Of a stretch of 52,136 bases of DNA, positions 20,715-33,011 are shown piece by piece. The DNA comes from Fonticula-like sp. SCN 57-25. Lineage: Eukaryota; Nucleariida; Rotosphaerida. The position numbers and the translations under genes are program-made. The notes below the pieces were generated by a model, which was not told where the DNA came from, ran no database searches, and worked only from the letters and a program-made list of their open reading frames with translations. Numbering within the stretch: the first letter of the stretch is position 1; the number at the start of each line of letters is the position of its first letter. The stretch covers positions 1 to 52,136 of the forward strand of contig MEDX01000013.1 of the NCBI GenBank assembly GCA_001724245.1. The letters are read 5' to 3'.

Positions 20715-22889
20715 ATGGCGGCGACGGCGGCCGCATCGTTGCGAGGCATCCTCGATGCCTGGCCGGGGAGTATAGACGGCGTGCGGGAGGCACTGCTCGT
20801 AGCATTCCCTCCAGGCGAAGTCGATAAGGATGGATTTGTGCTTGGCGCACGCGAGAGGACACAGCTCGAGCTGAGCTTTCGCGAGCTCGTCTGGGACGAG
20901 ATGGTATGCCTACCTCGCCTCTACCTCCTGATGCTAATGCGCGCGCGAATAGGCGACCGAGGTTACAAGTGAGGACTGCCGCTTGACGCGCGTGCTTCTC
21001 ATGAGCGCGACGGCGGCGCAGCTCAAGCTGACGACGGACAATGCCCTGTCGCTCTTGTCCGATGCCCTCGACACGCAGACCACCGTCGCCTGCGAGCACA
21101 TCTTTGGCTTTCTCGAGCGCCACGCGGCTCTCTTCACAGCCGTACGCCCTTGAACTCTTTCTTACTGCCTTCCCTGTACTGACCTTCGCACAGGGCCTTG
21201 ATCCCGGCAAGGGAAAGGGCCTCGCTCTGCTCGCGCTCGTCAACACGCTCGTCCGCCGCCTCTCCAAGCGCCGCCAGACCGCCTTTTCTGGTCGCATCCG
21301 CTCCTTCCTTGCGAACGCCCTCCCTCTGACTGAGCGCTCTGGCGTGAACGCGAACGGCTCGTTCAACACGGACTCGATGGTCACGATCGACACTGAAGAT
21401 GCCGTGGCGCCCTCGACCGAGGACGGCGAGATCGGCGAAGGATCGCTCTACCGGACCTTTTGGGGCCTTCAGGCGTACTTTAGCGACCCGCGGCAGTGCT
21501 GGGACCCGGCCGGTCTGGCGCGCTTTTCGGAAGGCCTTGGGCAGGTGCTCGCGTACTTTGCGTCACACGCCACCGACGAGGGGCTCAACGCCGGCGCAAA
21601 GGTCGCGTCGCAGACGGCGCACCCGCCGAGCTCGCCGAGGAAGCGCGCGCGCACCGAAGACGGCGAGGCGGTGAGCGCGGCCGACGCAAAGGAGTCGCTC
21701 ACAGAGGCGTTCTTTCCAAAGTTTCTGTCGAGCGCGTCGCTGTTCCCGCTCGAGGTCCGCAGCGCGCCGTTCAGGCGGCAGTTTTTGCTGCAGGCGCTGC
21801 TGTTGCTAGAGCACCTGCTAGGGTGCGCGCCGTCGAAAAAGGCGCTTCTCGCAAAGGCACCGAACCAGCTTGCAGTGCCCAAGCTCACGCTCACCGAAAA
21901 GGCTGTACGTGCAAAAGTGAATACGTGTGTGGTTTATCGTGCTGTTTTGTGTGGTTTTTGTGTGCATTTGTAGCTCGATTTCCTTTTTGTTGTGTGTTTC
22001 TGTCACTTTCACCCCCCACTAACCTCTCTTTTCTCCACCTTTTCAGGAGGCCGAGCTTACTGCCCTTCGCGACGAGACGCGCCGCATAATGCAGGAGACT
22101 CCCCCCGACGGCGCCGCCTTCCTCGAGCTTGTCGACGAGCTTTTCCGCCGCGAGAGCCGCTGGGTAAAGTGGAAGCTCGACAACTGCAAGCCGTTCGAGC
22201 GCGCCGCCCCCGAAAACTTTTCGCTCCCGCTCGGCTCCTTCCGCCGCCCCAAGCTCGACCCCACCCAGGTGAACATGTCGAGCGCCGAGCTGAACCGCCT
22301 TTGGAACCTTCACCCCGACACGGACGCCTTTCTGCGCGACGAGAGCGAGGCGATGCAGGTGCCCACTGCCGCGTCGTTCCTGGACGCCCTCGTGCAGCAG
22401 CTCGACCCGGCCAATGGCATCGAGAAAGAGTACCTCTACAGCCGCGACCCCGTGTTTGTGTGGCGCGCGGTGCGCCTCGCGTCGCAGGAGATGCTCGACA
22501 AGCTGCCCGTGGGCGCGGCCGACGCGCTCGAGTGCAGCGACGGCGTCAAGCTGCCCAATATTGAGCTGACTGTTGCGCGGGTGAGCGAGGCGATGCAGAA
22601 GAAGGAGACGGCCGAGACGGAGCAGAGCGTTGCCGTCGAGCAGCAGGAGGAGCAGGGCGAGGAAAAGGCAAAGGAAGAAGAGCAGCAGGATGATGGACAT
22701 CAACAGCAGGTTGATGGTGATCAGCCGCAGAAGGATGACAAGGCCATGGAGGTTGAAGGCGAGAATGCCGAAGCCACTGTAGAGACGAGCGCAGAGGCGA
22801 ATGCGGATGTTGAGATGGACGCGCCGGCGCAGGAGGCAGAGGTCGTGTCGGAGGAGACGCTCGAGGACGACACGCAGGGGGATCAGTAG
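20715..22889 (+). CDS. THOC1: THO complex subunit 1 (THOC1/Hpr1)
   Basis: THOC1 is a core subunit of THO/TREX, which couples transcription elongation to mRNP packaging and export in the nucleus. Exons 20715-20903, 20953-21141, 21194-21904 and 22047-22889 give 643 residues. Family features are VTSEDCRLTRVLLMS, then FWGLQAYFSDPRQCWDP, then FFPKFLSSASLFPLEVRSAPFRRQFLLQALLLLEHL. Later come VKWKLDNCKPFE and YSRDPVFVWRAVRLASQEML. A basic PRKRAR stretch mid-protein may be a nuclear signal. The C-terminal 110 residues are a very acidic Glu/Gln-rich tail. The exact acceptor of the first intron (AATAG at 20952, or GAG slightly downstream) is uncertain. It is the only gene here with a TATA-like upstream box. 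Confidence 0.9.
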
Positions 22890-23118
22890 CCGCTCTTGCG
22901 TTTTTTGATTACTTTTTTGTACATAACACGCATGTATCTCGGTAAATATACATTGTACGTTCATACTCAAGGTGTTTTATGTGCTTGCGACGCGCTGCCA
23001 CGATTCTTTTGTTGTACTTTATGGTCACTTTTGGTCACATCTCGCCCCTTTTGACACACTTTCACTCTCACATTTCTTTGTCACTGTTCTTTATTGCATG
23101 ACTGCACAGGTCAGCTGC

Positions 23119-24248
23119 TTACCAGATGAAAGGAATGAGGATCTTGCGGTTGCGCGGGTAATCCTTAAAGTCCTTGCGGTACGCCTTGTGCTTCTTGATG
23201 GCCCAGAGCGCCATCTGGACGCCACCGACGACGGCAAAGAGCGCCGCGACGTACGACTGCGAGATGATGGCAAAGGCGATCCAGCCGAGGATCTCAAACG
23301 TGTAGTTGGGGCAGGAGACGAGGTTGAAGCCATAGCCGTACGGGATCGTGCGCTCCTTGGAGCCCGGCTTGCGGAGGCCGCGCAGGATGATGTGGGTGGT
23401 GAGGTTGGACACCTGGGCAAAGAACCAAACGCCGGTCAGGAGGTTGATGTACAGCTCGTTCTGCATCGTCACGTGCGACGGGCGGTAAAGCTCGATCGCG
23501 GTGAAGAGGCCGCCGAGGATCCAGTAGTGGGCAGAGTTCTTGAACAGGTTCATGATGGGCATCGTGGCGTGCGAGAAGCGGTGGACAAAGACAGACTCGA
23601 ACTCGCGCTTCATAAAGTGGGCAACAAACATGATCAAAAGCTGCCTATTAAGCGGTAATTGTTAGGGGAAATGAAGGACGGCGAACAAAGGGACGCACTG
23701 CTTGATGCTGTCGAGCTTGACGCCATAGTAGTACTCGTAGCCAAAGTACACGATGAGGTGGAAGAGCATCGGGCCGGCGTACTCGACGACAAACACCTTG
23801 CGGTAGTCAACCTGCGGGCCTAAAAAGGGGGAAAGAGAGGTGAGAACGAGCGGCGAAGAGCTTGCGGCGGCGAACCGAGATCCTTGCAGACGATGCGCTC
23901 TGCGGGGGTGATGGTCAGTAAAACGCGGGAAAGTAAAGTAAGGCGCACCGTCCTGCTTGAGCTCAAGCTGGGCGAGGAACTGCTCATCGCGCAGAACATC
24001 CTTCTTGTTGGCTGGCGGTACTGTGAGCGGTACGAAAAAGAGGCATGCCGGCACGTACCGCGCTCGACCGACAGGCGCTGGCGCGTCGTGTACATGCTCT
24101 TGTCTGATGCGAGGCATTAGCGCTACCCACTTCAACTATCTAAAACCATACACTTCTTGGCGTAGGCCGCCTTGAGGTCAGCCACCGAGGCACCATTGTC
24201 GAGCTCAAACTCGTCGACCTTCTGGCCGCGCTGCACCGTCACCTTCAT
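23119..24248 (-). CDS. TECR: Very-long-chain enoyl-CoA reductase (TECR/Tsc13)
   Basis: ER membrane enzyme performing the last step of the very-long-chain fatty acid elongation cycle (trans-2-enoyl-CoA to acyl-CoA, NADPH-dependent). Six exons (24248-24152, 24103-24059, 24020-23949, 23899-23876, 23819-23699, 23644-23119) join in phase to 294 residues, close to the 308 of human TECR. The N-terminus is a ubiquitin-like fold with YTTRQRLSVE and VCKDLGPQV. The 5-alpha-reductase-type membrane domain has EYAGPMLFHL, FVHRFSHATMP and SCPNYTFEILGWIAFAI. It ends YPRNRKILIPFIW. Exon 4 is only 24 nt. CGTTACGG and CCACGTGG motifs abut each other 30-50 bp upstream. Confidence 0.93.
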
Positions 24249-24279
24249 CGTCTCCTTTTTTGCGAGGTTGGGGCAGTGT

Positions 24280-24295
24280 CGTTACGGCCACGTGG
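24280..24295 (-). promoter_or_regulatory. Abutting CGTTACGG and CCACGTGG motifs upstream of TECR
   Basis: CGTTACGG (24280-24287) is immediately followed by the E-box palindrome CCACGTGG (24288-24295), 32-47 bp upstream of the TECR start. Both motifs recur in other promoters of the window. Confidence 0.45.
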
Positions 24296-24546
24296 TGTAA
24301 TCCGGGGTGGATTTTGAGGTGCGATTTGGATCGTCTCTGACGCGTCTGATCTGGCGACACTACTGCCGCATCGTGCGACATAATTGGCATAAAAAAAGAG
24401 TAGCACATTGCATACAGTACATTAATCACAACCGCGCGCTCATCCTGCGCGCTAAATGAGCTACAAACTGACCAGAACATAAAGAAAACACATATGCACG
24501 CCGGTCGGGCGGGCCCATAAGGCGGCCCCGCCCCCCTTTCCCTACT

Positions 24547-26825
24547 CTAGTACTCGCCGCGCGACCCCTTGCCGTAGCCAAATGAGCGCCTCGCGCCGGC
24601 CGAGTTTGGCCCGTGATTGGGCGACCCGGCACCGAGCGCGGCCGCCTCTTCCGGCGAGAGCTCCACAAACTACAATTATGTCAGCAAAAATGTATTAAAT
24701 CACCTGCCGCTGCGTACGCGTCCCGTCGGCTTTTCAAAGCGGTACGGCACCGTCCCGAGCTCGCCGTCAAACCTGTTTTTCTTGACGTCGAGGTACCTGT
24801 AGTGCTTCCCCTTTTGCAGGATGATGACGTTGTCCGCCTCCTGCGTCGCCTTTGCCGTTCCCAGCACCGAGCTTGTCATGAGCGGCGCGTCGTCGTCCTC
24901 CTTCCTCGGGTGGATGACGATGGTGATGTGCACATTTTTCTCGCTGGCAAAGCCACGGAAGAGCTCGATGGCGCGGTCCTGCACCTCAAAGCGCTCAAAC
25001 CCGCGCCCCTGCCCGCTCGTCATGAACTGCAGGTTGTCGAGGATGATGTGCTCGACGTCGTTGACGTACACGGCGTGCTCCATGGCGTCGAGCGCGAGCT
25101 CAACTTTGGTGCTGCCAAAGAACTTTAAAAAGTACATCGGGAGCTGCTCGAAGCGGTCCGCCCACTCGTGGAACTCGTTCATGTCGGCGGCAAAGTCCTT
25201 GCCGGCAAACTGGCCAAGCATCTTTTTCGCCAGCCGCGTGTTCTTGATCTCAAACGAGCCCCACAGGGTAGGCACGCCCTGCATGCAATAGTCAATTGAG
25301 AGCTGGCTCAGGAAGGACGTCTTGCCAGAGCCGGTCGGGCCGGTCACGATGGACAGCTCGCCGCGGCGAAGGCCCTTGATGATGCCGGTCAGGCGGGGGA
25401 GCGTCGCCGAGGGGACGCCCATGGCCTGCGAGGGCTCGGCAAGCTCATTGTGGATGGCAGAGCGAAGCGAGGAGAACTGCTGGATCTGCTGGTGAGGGAG
25501 GCGGATAGCGTTCTGAAGCATAAGCTTGAGGTCCATCTTGTGAAGAAGCGCCTGGTGTGCGGTCTAAAAATGTGTCAGCGAGGGAGGAATTGGGGTAACA
25601 AGAGGGAAAAATGACGGAAAAATGGGCTAAAACACCCTAACTAGATCGAGAATCCAACAAATGCCACATACTGTTACACTTAACCGCATCAAATCCAAAC
25701 ACAACGTCCACAACAAGTACCTTGATGTTGTCCGCCGGCGGAACGACGATAAAGCACCGATCCCTCCCCAACTTTCTCGCAAACTTGTCGACGGCATCCT
25801 GCCCAGCAACATCGTTGCTAAACCACAACACGACCTTGCCAAACCTCTCGAGCGGCGGCAGCGCCGAGATTGGCAGTGTCGAGTGACCCGACGGGAGCGC
25901 GACCGCCGGCAGCCCAGTAGCCTGCCGCACGGCCATGGCGTCCCATTCGGACGCCGTCAGCACGACCTGCGATGAGCCCGCGACCGCCGCGTCGCGCAGC
26001 GTGTGTAGCCCAAACAGCGCCGCCTCGCCGGGGTAGTTGTCGACTTTGGCAAGCGCGTCGTTCTGCGTCGACACGTGGCGCACGCGAGAGACAGAGTCGT
26101 CGTTGCCGCCAAGCGACTGGAAGGGGAAGCTCGCGCAGAGGTGCTCGCGCTTGGCGCCAGTGCGCGCATCGGCGAAAACTTGCTTCGAAGCGCCCACATG
26201 GTAGAGGGAAAGTGTCGCGCTGTCGATGCCGCGCGTCGTCGTGCACCAGTCGTAGACGGCCTTGCCGCCGCTGCCGGTCAGCGCTGCGCGGGCGTCAGAA
26301 GAGGAAAATAGTTAAAAACGGTACGCACAGGCGCTCAGCTGCGCGTGCGTCGGGCGCTGCAGCGTCGCGGACGGGGACGTCGAGGCGGCCGACGCGCCGG
26401 GACGCGTCGCTGTGGAAAAGCCCTGGACGGCGCGCTTAAAGTCGAACCAGGATCCCTTGCTGCGGCAGCAGTCGCACGTGTACTGTCCGTGCCTGCGGCG
26501 ATAAAGTACGTCAGTAAAAAGAAAAGGGAAAGGAATAGAAAGGTGCGCACGATCTGTCGACGCGAAGCTGCCAATTTGACGATTTCTATTGGGAAAAGCG
26601 TTGGCATCATCAACAAAACAAGCATGGGCGTACGCCTGATGTGCGGCAGATCGGGCAAGTCCTAATCTCGACGAGATCGTCCTTCATGCGGTGTTCGAGA
26701 TTAACACGGTTGAGGAACGACGGGATCTCGTCGGGCTGCAGCTGAAAGTGGCTCGAAACAAAGACGCTCGCAGGTTGTGTGCTGTGGTGGGCGGCCACCA
26801 GCGGCCGGATCAGGCCGGGGCGCAT
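24547..26825 (-). CDS. TWNK: Twinkle-type mitochondrial replicative helicase/primase
   Basis: T7 gp4-like hexameric DNA helicase for mitochondrial DNA. Exons 26825-26634, 26482-26329, 26283-25721, 25563-24718 and 24669-24547 give 625 residues (human Twinkle is 684). The N-terminus is basic (MRPGLIRPLVAAHHS), consistent with mitochondrial import. CPIC and CDCC pairs form a gp4-like zinc-binding module. The TOPRIM domain has ASEWDAM and WFSNDVAGQDA. The helicase domain has Walker A GPTGSGKT (about 378-385), LWGSFEI, HIILDNLQFM and VIHPRKEDDD. The acceptor of exon 2 is uncertain: only the CAG ending at 26483 keeps frame. Retention of the zinc module and TOPRIM acidic residues suggests primase activity may persist. 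Confidence 0.9.
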
Positions 26826-27006
26826 CGCCGCGACCGCGACCCTTCTACGAACGCCGCGCTATATTAGCACATACAGCGGCACATAAAAGGGAAATAAGAG
26901 GAAAATAGAGGAAAAAAGAGCTAGAAGAGCGCGAAAGAGAAACGCGTACCTCGCTGTCGATGTCCACATCACCTACCGAGCGTGCGCGCCAAATCCAATT
27001 GATCAA

Positions 27007-27014
27007 TCACGTGT
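27007..27014. promoter_or_regulatory. TCACGTGT E-box, twinkle/COX23 divergent promoter
   Basis: This CACGTG core lies in the 231-bp gap between the twinkle start (26825) and the COX23-like start (27057), 43 bp before the latter. Confidence 0.35.
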
Positions 27015-27056
27015 CGTTGCCGCGCTTGACAAAGCAAAGCATCAGCGTCGTAAGAA

Positions 27057-27390
27057 ATGGACGCGGCAACCGCAGCAGGTGCGTCCCGTCGCCCCTCTTT
27101 CTCTATATCCTTTCTTTTTATACTGCTCTTCGTGTGGCTGACCTCTTGTGCCTGTGTAGCTTCGCCCGTGTCGGCGGCATCGGCATGCGACCATGAGCCG
27201 CTCAAGGCCTGCCTCGCGCGCAACAACAATGACCAGACAAAGTGCCAGGTCGAGTGGAACGAGTTCCGCGAGGCGTGCCGCCGTCGACAGTGCGTTTGAC
27301 TCTCTCTTTTGTGTTGTGCTTGCGCTGTCGGCTAACAGCAGGCGGTTCGACAGGGAGGCGCAGTCCAAGGAGTGCTCCACGTGTCAGTAA
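27057..27390 (+). CDS. COX23/CHCHD7-like twin-cysteine (CHCH) protein
   Basis: Small intermembrane-space protein of the CHCH class, imported by Mia40 and linked to cytochrome oxidase assembly. Exons 27057-27078, 27160-27289 and 27342-27390 give 66 residues. The core CDHEPLKACLARNNNDQTKC followed by QVEWNEFREACRRR has the helix-loop-helix cysteine arrangement of COX23/CHCHD7, including the NNxDxxKC centre. The spacing is roughly CX7C, then CX10C twice, so it is not a textbook CX9C pair. Two extra cysteines sit at the C-terminus (CSTC). The last acceptor is a CAGCAG tandem, so two isoforms differing by one codon are possible. It is divergent from twinkle, another mitochondrial gene. Confidence 0.75.
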
Positions 27391-27523
27391 TGTCTGCCTT
27401 TTGCTTGTAAATATCTGTAGAATTGGCGACTTTTCGCTATTGTATAACGCAAGGAATTAAACACGAATGGTATTACTGGTATTGACCATGTACAATTGAA
27501 ACAGCTGGGAACACTAAGGAAAA

Positions 27524-28552
27524 CTAGGCGGACACGGTCGAGATCACGACGCTGTCGTTCTCGGTGCCATTGACGGGGACGATCTCGGACGGGAGCTTTT
27601 CGCCGTTGACGTACACGGCGCTGTGCTTGAGGCTCAGGTTGCCCGCGAGGAGCACGGCGCCGTTGTTCTTTGACCACACGCGGTGCACCTCCTCACCAAT
27701 GTTGGCATCCATCTAGGGGAAGAGAGGTAAGCGTCAGGGAAATTAAAAAGAAAAGCGACAAAAGGCCCCAAAACGACATAACAACACACTAAACAACACG
27801 AATCCCAACAAACGTACGGCGACACTGTAGGTAAAGTGGCGGACGCCGTCCTCGACGAGGTCCTTGGCGGGCGACGGCCACATGATGTCAAAGCACATAA
27901 AGATGCCAAACTGGACACCGAACGACGTCGTGTACTTGATAAGCGGCTGGTCGACCGGCTCGTCAATGGCGGCCTTGAGCGGGTACCACTCGTGCGTCTT
28001 GTAGTAGCGCGCGATCACGCTGCCGTCGTCGCTCAGCACAAGCTCGGTGTTGTACTGGTAGCGGCCGTCCGCGGGGCAGTGCTCATCCGTCGTGCGGTCA
28101 CAGTACTTGAGGTCATACAGCTCGAAAGCCACGGTGATGTTGTTGGCGCGCGCGAAGCACGACATGTTGGCGCTGATCGGGAACAGGTGCGAGTCGGCGC
28201 GGTCGCACGGGATCACGTCCGACTATTAACGATGGTGAGAAACAGGATCAAAATAGCAATAAATGCGCACGTCACCGACGCCGGGAACATCTTCGGTGTA
28301 CGGGAAAAGCGTGTCGCGCGAGGTAAAGTCGCCGCCGAGGCCAAACTCGGGCAGCACGAGGATGTCGGCGCCCGCGGCGGCGGCCGTCTCGACATGAAGC
28401 TTGTACATTGCGAGGTTGGCATCAAGAGTGTCCTGCGCCGTCGAGCGCTCAACCGCAACGTGGTGGCTCACGGCGGCGACATAGCCGCGCACCTGGCTGG
28501 CGCACAGCAAGAGCAGAGCGGCCCCAAGCGCAAGGGAAACCGGCCTGGCCAT
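27524..28552 (-). CDS. Vanin/biotinidase-like nitrilase-superfamily amidase
   Basis: Secreted or lumenal carbon-nitrogen hydrolase. Exons 28552-28271, 28222-27818 and 27712-27524 give 291 residues. A clear signal peptide (SLALGAALLLLCASQVRG) precedes the catalytic domain YVAAVSHHV. The triad is visible: Glu69 in LPEFGL, Lys169 in RYYKTHEWY and Cys204 in FMCFDIM. This spacing and the YNTELVLSDDGSVIARY block match vanin/pantetheinase and biotinidase. Candidate N-glycosylation sites are present (NMS, NIT, NLS). The protein lacks the roughly 200-residue base domain of animal vanins, so the substrate (pantetheine, biocytin or other amide) is undetermined. It is head-to-head with RNF121 across a 351-bp gap. 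Confidence 0.85.
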
Positions 28553-28903
28553 AATGATCCCCGAGCAAAACTGGCAAAACTGAAGAGCGGATGCGGAGAA
28601 GAGGTCCCCTAATCCGCCCCTGATTCAAGGGCAGAGTCCACTCCACAATCACTTAAGTGAATCCGCCCCCGATTTTCCTATTTGGTATCAGGTGGTTTCG
28701 GTAGTCACGTGACAATCGATTCGTCTGGCAGCGTCAGGGCCGAAAAGCAGCTGATTCGCCCGAGCCCTCCGACGTGCCCATAGATTTGGGTCGCTCCCTT
28801 TGGTTTCGCGGCGGTTTTGTCGCTGTTTCTGCCCCGGTTTCTTGTTCCCGGGGCACCTATACCTAGTTTGGCTGGCTACGCGCCCCACTCGGGTATCCCC
28901 AGC
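28553..28903. promoter_or_regulatory. Vanin-like/RNF121 divergent promoter
   Basis: This 351-bp gap holds the palindrome TCACGTGA at 28705-28712. It also holds a direct repeat, AATCCGCCCCTGATT (28611-28625) and AATCCGCCCCCGATT (28660-28674). The repeated CCCCYGATT core recurs near 8294 and 33050. No gene is evident inside. Confidence 0.5.
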
Positions 28904-30357
<1,454 letters not shown>

Positions 30358-30947
30358 CAACCGCGCCGCCATTCTCGTTTGTATACAGTGTCGTAACTTA
30401 TTTTGTATTGAGCCATTTTTGTACTCGAGCAACGCCGGCCGCGATGTGCTCTATATGTGTCATGTTTGTATATATTTCTATACTATATAATGTTACATCT
30501 ATACATTTTATTATATGCTCGCGAAACGCATGGTACTGGTCTGTGATCGTCCGACTGTGTGGGCTCGGAACTCATCCGAGCGGCATGGTCTGTGGTTCGG
30601 ATCATATTCGTCGTGAATGCCGCATCAGAGAAAAGTATTTGTTTTATAGCCATCAAACACGGGAATATTCTCTGACAGCGATCGATCATGCCTTACTATC
30701 TGCACTTTGGGCATCGATATTGCCACGCCTTCATCCCTCCTCCCCTGTCAGCGTTTCTGATCGCCACCGATCTGGCACCGATATGACGTCACTTATCACC
30801 AAATGACGTCACCTTGCTTACGTCATCGGCGGATTCCGAAAAAAACGTGACACGCGGAACATGTGATCCAACGCGCATTCATCTTTTTCCCCGTGACAGG
30901 CAGTTGGGCGCCCCTCTGCCAAACGGCTTTTGGCGCGCAATCAGATC
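30358..30947. other. Intergenic region upstream of the bHLH gene
   Basis: This 590-bp region follows the RNF121 stop. The first half is AT-rich and presumably RNF121 3' UTR. The second half carries three cAMP-response-like sites (30784-30825) and an E2F-like TTTTGGCGCGCAA (30928-30940). No coding region is supported. Confidence 0.5.
30784..30825 (+). promoter_or_regulatory. Cluster of three CRE (ATF/CREB) sites upstream of the bHLH gene
   Basis: Perfect palindromes TGACGTCA lie at 30784-30791 and 30804-30811, with a TTACGTCA variant at 30818-30825. They lie 120-165 bp upstream of the bHLH start codon. Spacing between starts is 20 and 14 bp. Confidence 0.6.
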
Positions 30948-31651
30948 ATGTCGATCAAGAACGATAAGAGTACGCCGCAGCGATCCACTTTGACGGCGCT
31001 AGCCACGCGTACTTGTCATATGTTTTCTTACTTACATCTTGTGTTGTGCAACTAGGCACCGCGGGTATGGCTGTCATGAGCGCTCCGCCGCCTTCGCTTC
31101 CCGGCGCGGATGCCGCTGCGCATCACCATGCGGCGGTCATGGGCATCGCACGTGACCTTGTTGGGGCATCGGCGGGCGGCCAGCCCGAGAGCCTCGAGGC
31201 TGCGCTTGCGGCCGTGCTTGCGGGCGGTGCGCCCGGGATGGCGCGCCGCACGAGCCAGGACCCCGGCTCTGAGGATGATGACAAGCGTGCCCAAAAGTAC
31301 AGCGAGGAGGACAAGGAGCGGTGGATCTTGAAGAGGCGCCAGAACCACAAGGAGGTCGAGCGCCGCCGCCGTGACAATATCAACACGGGTATCCAGGAGC
31401 TTGCCACGCTCGTACCAGAGTGCGACAAGAACAAGGGCAGCATCCTGCACAAATCGGCCGACTACATCAAGTACCTCCAAAAGACCAACCTGATCACGAT
31501 CGAAAAGTGGCGCGAGGAGAAGAAGGACGTCGAGGACAAGCTCAAGCTCCTCAACGACCGCATCGACGAGCTCAAGCGCGAGAACGACCAGCTCAGGGAG
31601 ATGCTCGCCGGAACAGAGTCGACCAAGAGACGGCGCACCGACGACGCCTAG
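30948..31651 (+). CDS. bHLH-leucine zipper transcription factor (USF/Cbf1-like)
   Basis: Nuclear DNA-binding regulator. Exon 30948-30969 (MSIKNDK) and exon 31056-31651 are joined over an 86-bp GTACGC intron, giving 205 residues. An Ala/Pro-rich N-terminus precedes the basic region [12 protein letters not shown]. His105, Glu109 and Arg113 form the class B code that reads CACGTG. The helix-loop-helix ([14 protein letters not shown], loop, [17 protein letters not shown]) runs into a leucine-zipper coiled coil of about 50 residues. The C-terminus is basic (KRRRTDDA). It most resembles fungal Cbf1-type and animal USF-type factors. CACGTG palindromes occur in at least four promoters of this window, so it is a candidate regulator of its neighbours (inference). 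Confidence 0.92.
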
Positions 31652-32068
31652 ATGCGTCATCGTGCCCGGCATCTCTTCGGGGCTCGGTCTGTGTTGTATT
31701 CATGTTTAGTGTCGCGCATGCGCATCGTGCTTTGCTCATTTCTCTTTTGATTTCATTTTTCCCCTGTTGTAGCTTTCGTTGAATGTACAGTTGCGTCGTT
31801 ACCCGCCCAAATGCTATATCATTTTGCACCAACAAGCCGAAATCAAAAGGGAAAATACGCACAACTATATCAAAAAGTATCACAATGATGTCTGGACGCA
31901 AACTGTATGGGTGTGTATATTCAACAAACAACTGTACAAGCGTGGTGCACCAAAAAGCGCACAAAACGCCACCAAAAGCGACGCGGAAAGCGCGCCAGTT
32001 TGCCCAGCGTCGGCAGTAACGACCACGGGCAGCATAACAGAAAGACTTTCAAACATGCGTAATATAAT
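31652..32068. other. Convergent 3' intergenic region
   Basis: This gap of about 417 bp lies between the stops of the bHLH gene and the NCBP3-like gene. It is AT-richer than the flanks, contains likely 3' UTRs, and shows no supported gene. Confidence 0.55.
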
Positions 32069-32963
32069 TCACCACTCGAACTGCGCCTGATCTTGCGCCG
32101 CCCTCTGCCGCTTCCACTGCTCGGCGCCTCCCCACTCGTCCTCCTCGTCGGTCGGCCGGCCGCGCTTCCCGACGCTGCTACCGCCGCGCAGCGCATGGTC
32201 AACGCCAATGGTCTGCAACGGCCGCCGCCGGCTGGGCGACGACCGAGGCGGCGATGCCGATGTCCTCGTTGGCGACAGCGGATGACGGCTGCGGCCGGTC
32301 CCATTGCACGATTGCGATGGCGCAAGCGAATCCACTGAGAAAAATGCAAAAGCATTGTTAAAAATTGGAACTACGTGAAATGAAGCAAAAAAAGCGCGTA
32401 CGGTAAGTCGCGAGCCGCATGAAGACGGGCGTGCCGCGCTTGGTCGGCCGACCCTGCCGCCACCGATGCTCCGCGTGCAGGTACGTGTACGACTCTGCGG
32501 CACCGGAACAGCGTTAGAAACAACAACAAAAGGCAAACACGAATATTGGAAGAAGGGGGGAAGAGTGGGAACGTACCGCCTTCCGCCGCGGCGATCAGCT
32601 CGACGCTGTTGTGATGAAGGGCTAGCCGCGCCTGCATCACGTCTTCGAATATAACATTGCCTATCAAAAAGGTTAGAAACGCGTAAAATAGAAGAAGAAA
32701 AGCCCAAAAATGCGTACATGAATTATCTGAAAGCCACTCGATGCGCAGAGGGCAGTCTAGGCCAAAGTACTTGAGAACATCCTTGCTCGCCCAGTGCTGC
32801 ACACCCACGAGGTGGACCGTGTCCTGCCGGCGAGCTACACTCGACGGATAATTCCGTAATAAACCAATTCCGTTCACTATTAACAGCCAATTTCAAAAAA
32901 CAACCACACGTTAGCAATGCGCCCTATTGAAGAGTCGAGCGAGCGGCCGCGCGCACCCTCCAT
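32069..32963 (-). CDS. NCBP3: NCBP3-like nuclear cap-binding protein
   Basis: NCBP3 binds mRNA caps and works with CBP80 and TREX in nuclear mRNA export. Exons 32963-32957 (7 nt, MEV), 32876-32718, 32660-32577, 32494-32402 and 32334-32069 join in phase to 202 residues. The RRM-like domain reads DTVHLVGVQHWASKDVLKYF, then RIEWLSDNSCNVIFEDVMQARLAL, closely following the family signature IEWLDDTSCNV. KRGTPVFMRLATY follows, as in NCBP3. The C-terminal half is Ser/Arg/Pro-rich with a basic/acidic tail ending QFEW. The protein is far shorter than human NCBP3 (about 620 residues). The start depends on a tiny first exon with a GTGCGC donor; no in-frame ATG exists otherwise. Confidence 0.8.
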
Positions 32964-33003
32964 CCCCACCGACGGCCGGCCGTGGAACGCTCGGCTACCA
33001 GGG

Positions 33004-33011
33004 TCACGTGA
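33004..33011. promoter_or_regulatory. TCACGTGA E-box, NCBP3/MBOAT divergent promoter
   Basis: This palindrome lies in the 177-bp gap between the NCBP3-like and MBOAT start codons. CCCCCGATT lies 39 bp further downstream at 33050-33058. Confidence 0.45.

Noticed and set aside
26610-26633. Second CxxC (CLFC) directly after CPIC in the twinkle first exon read-through
   Set aside because: It ends at once in a stop codon and lies beyond a consensus GTACGC donor; the spliced exon supplies CDCC instead.
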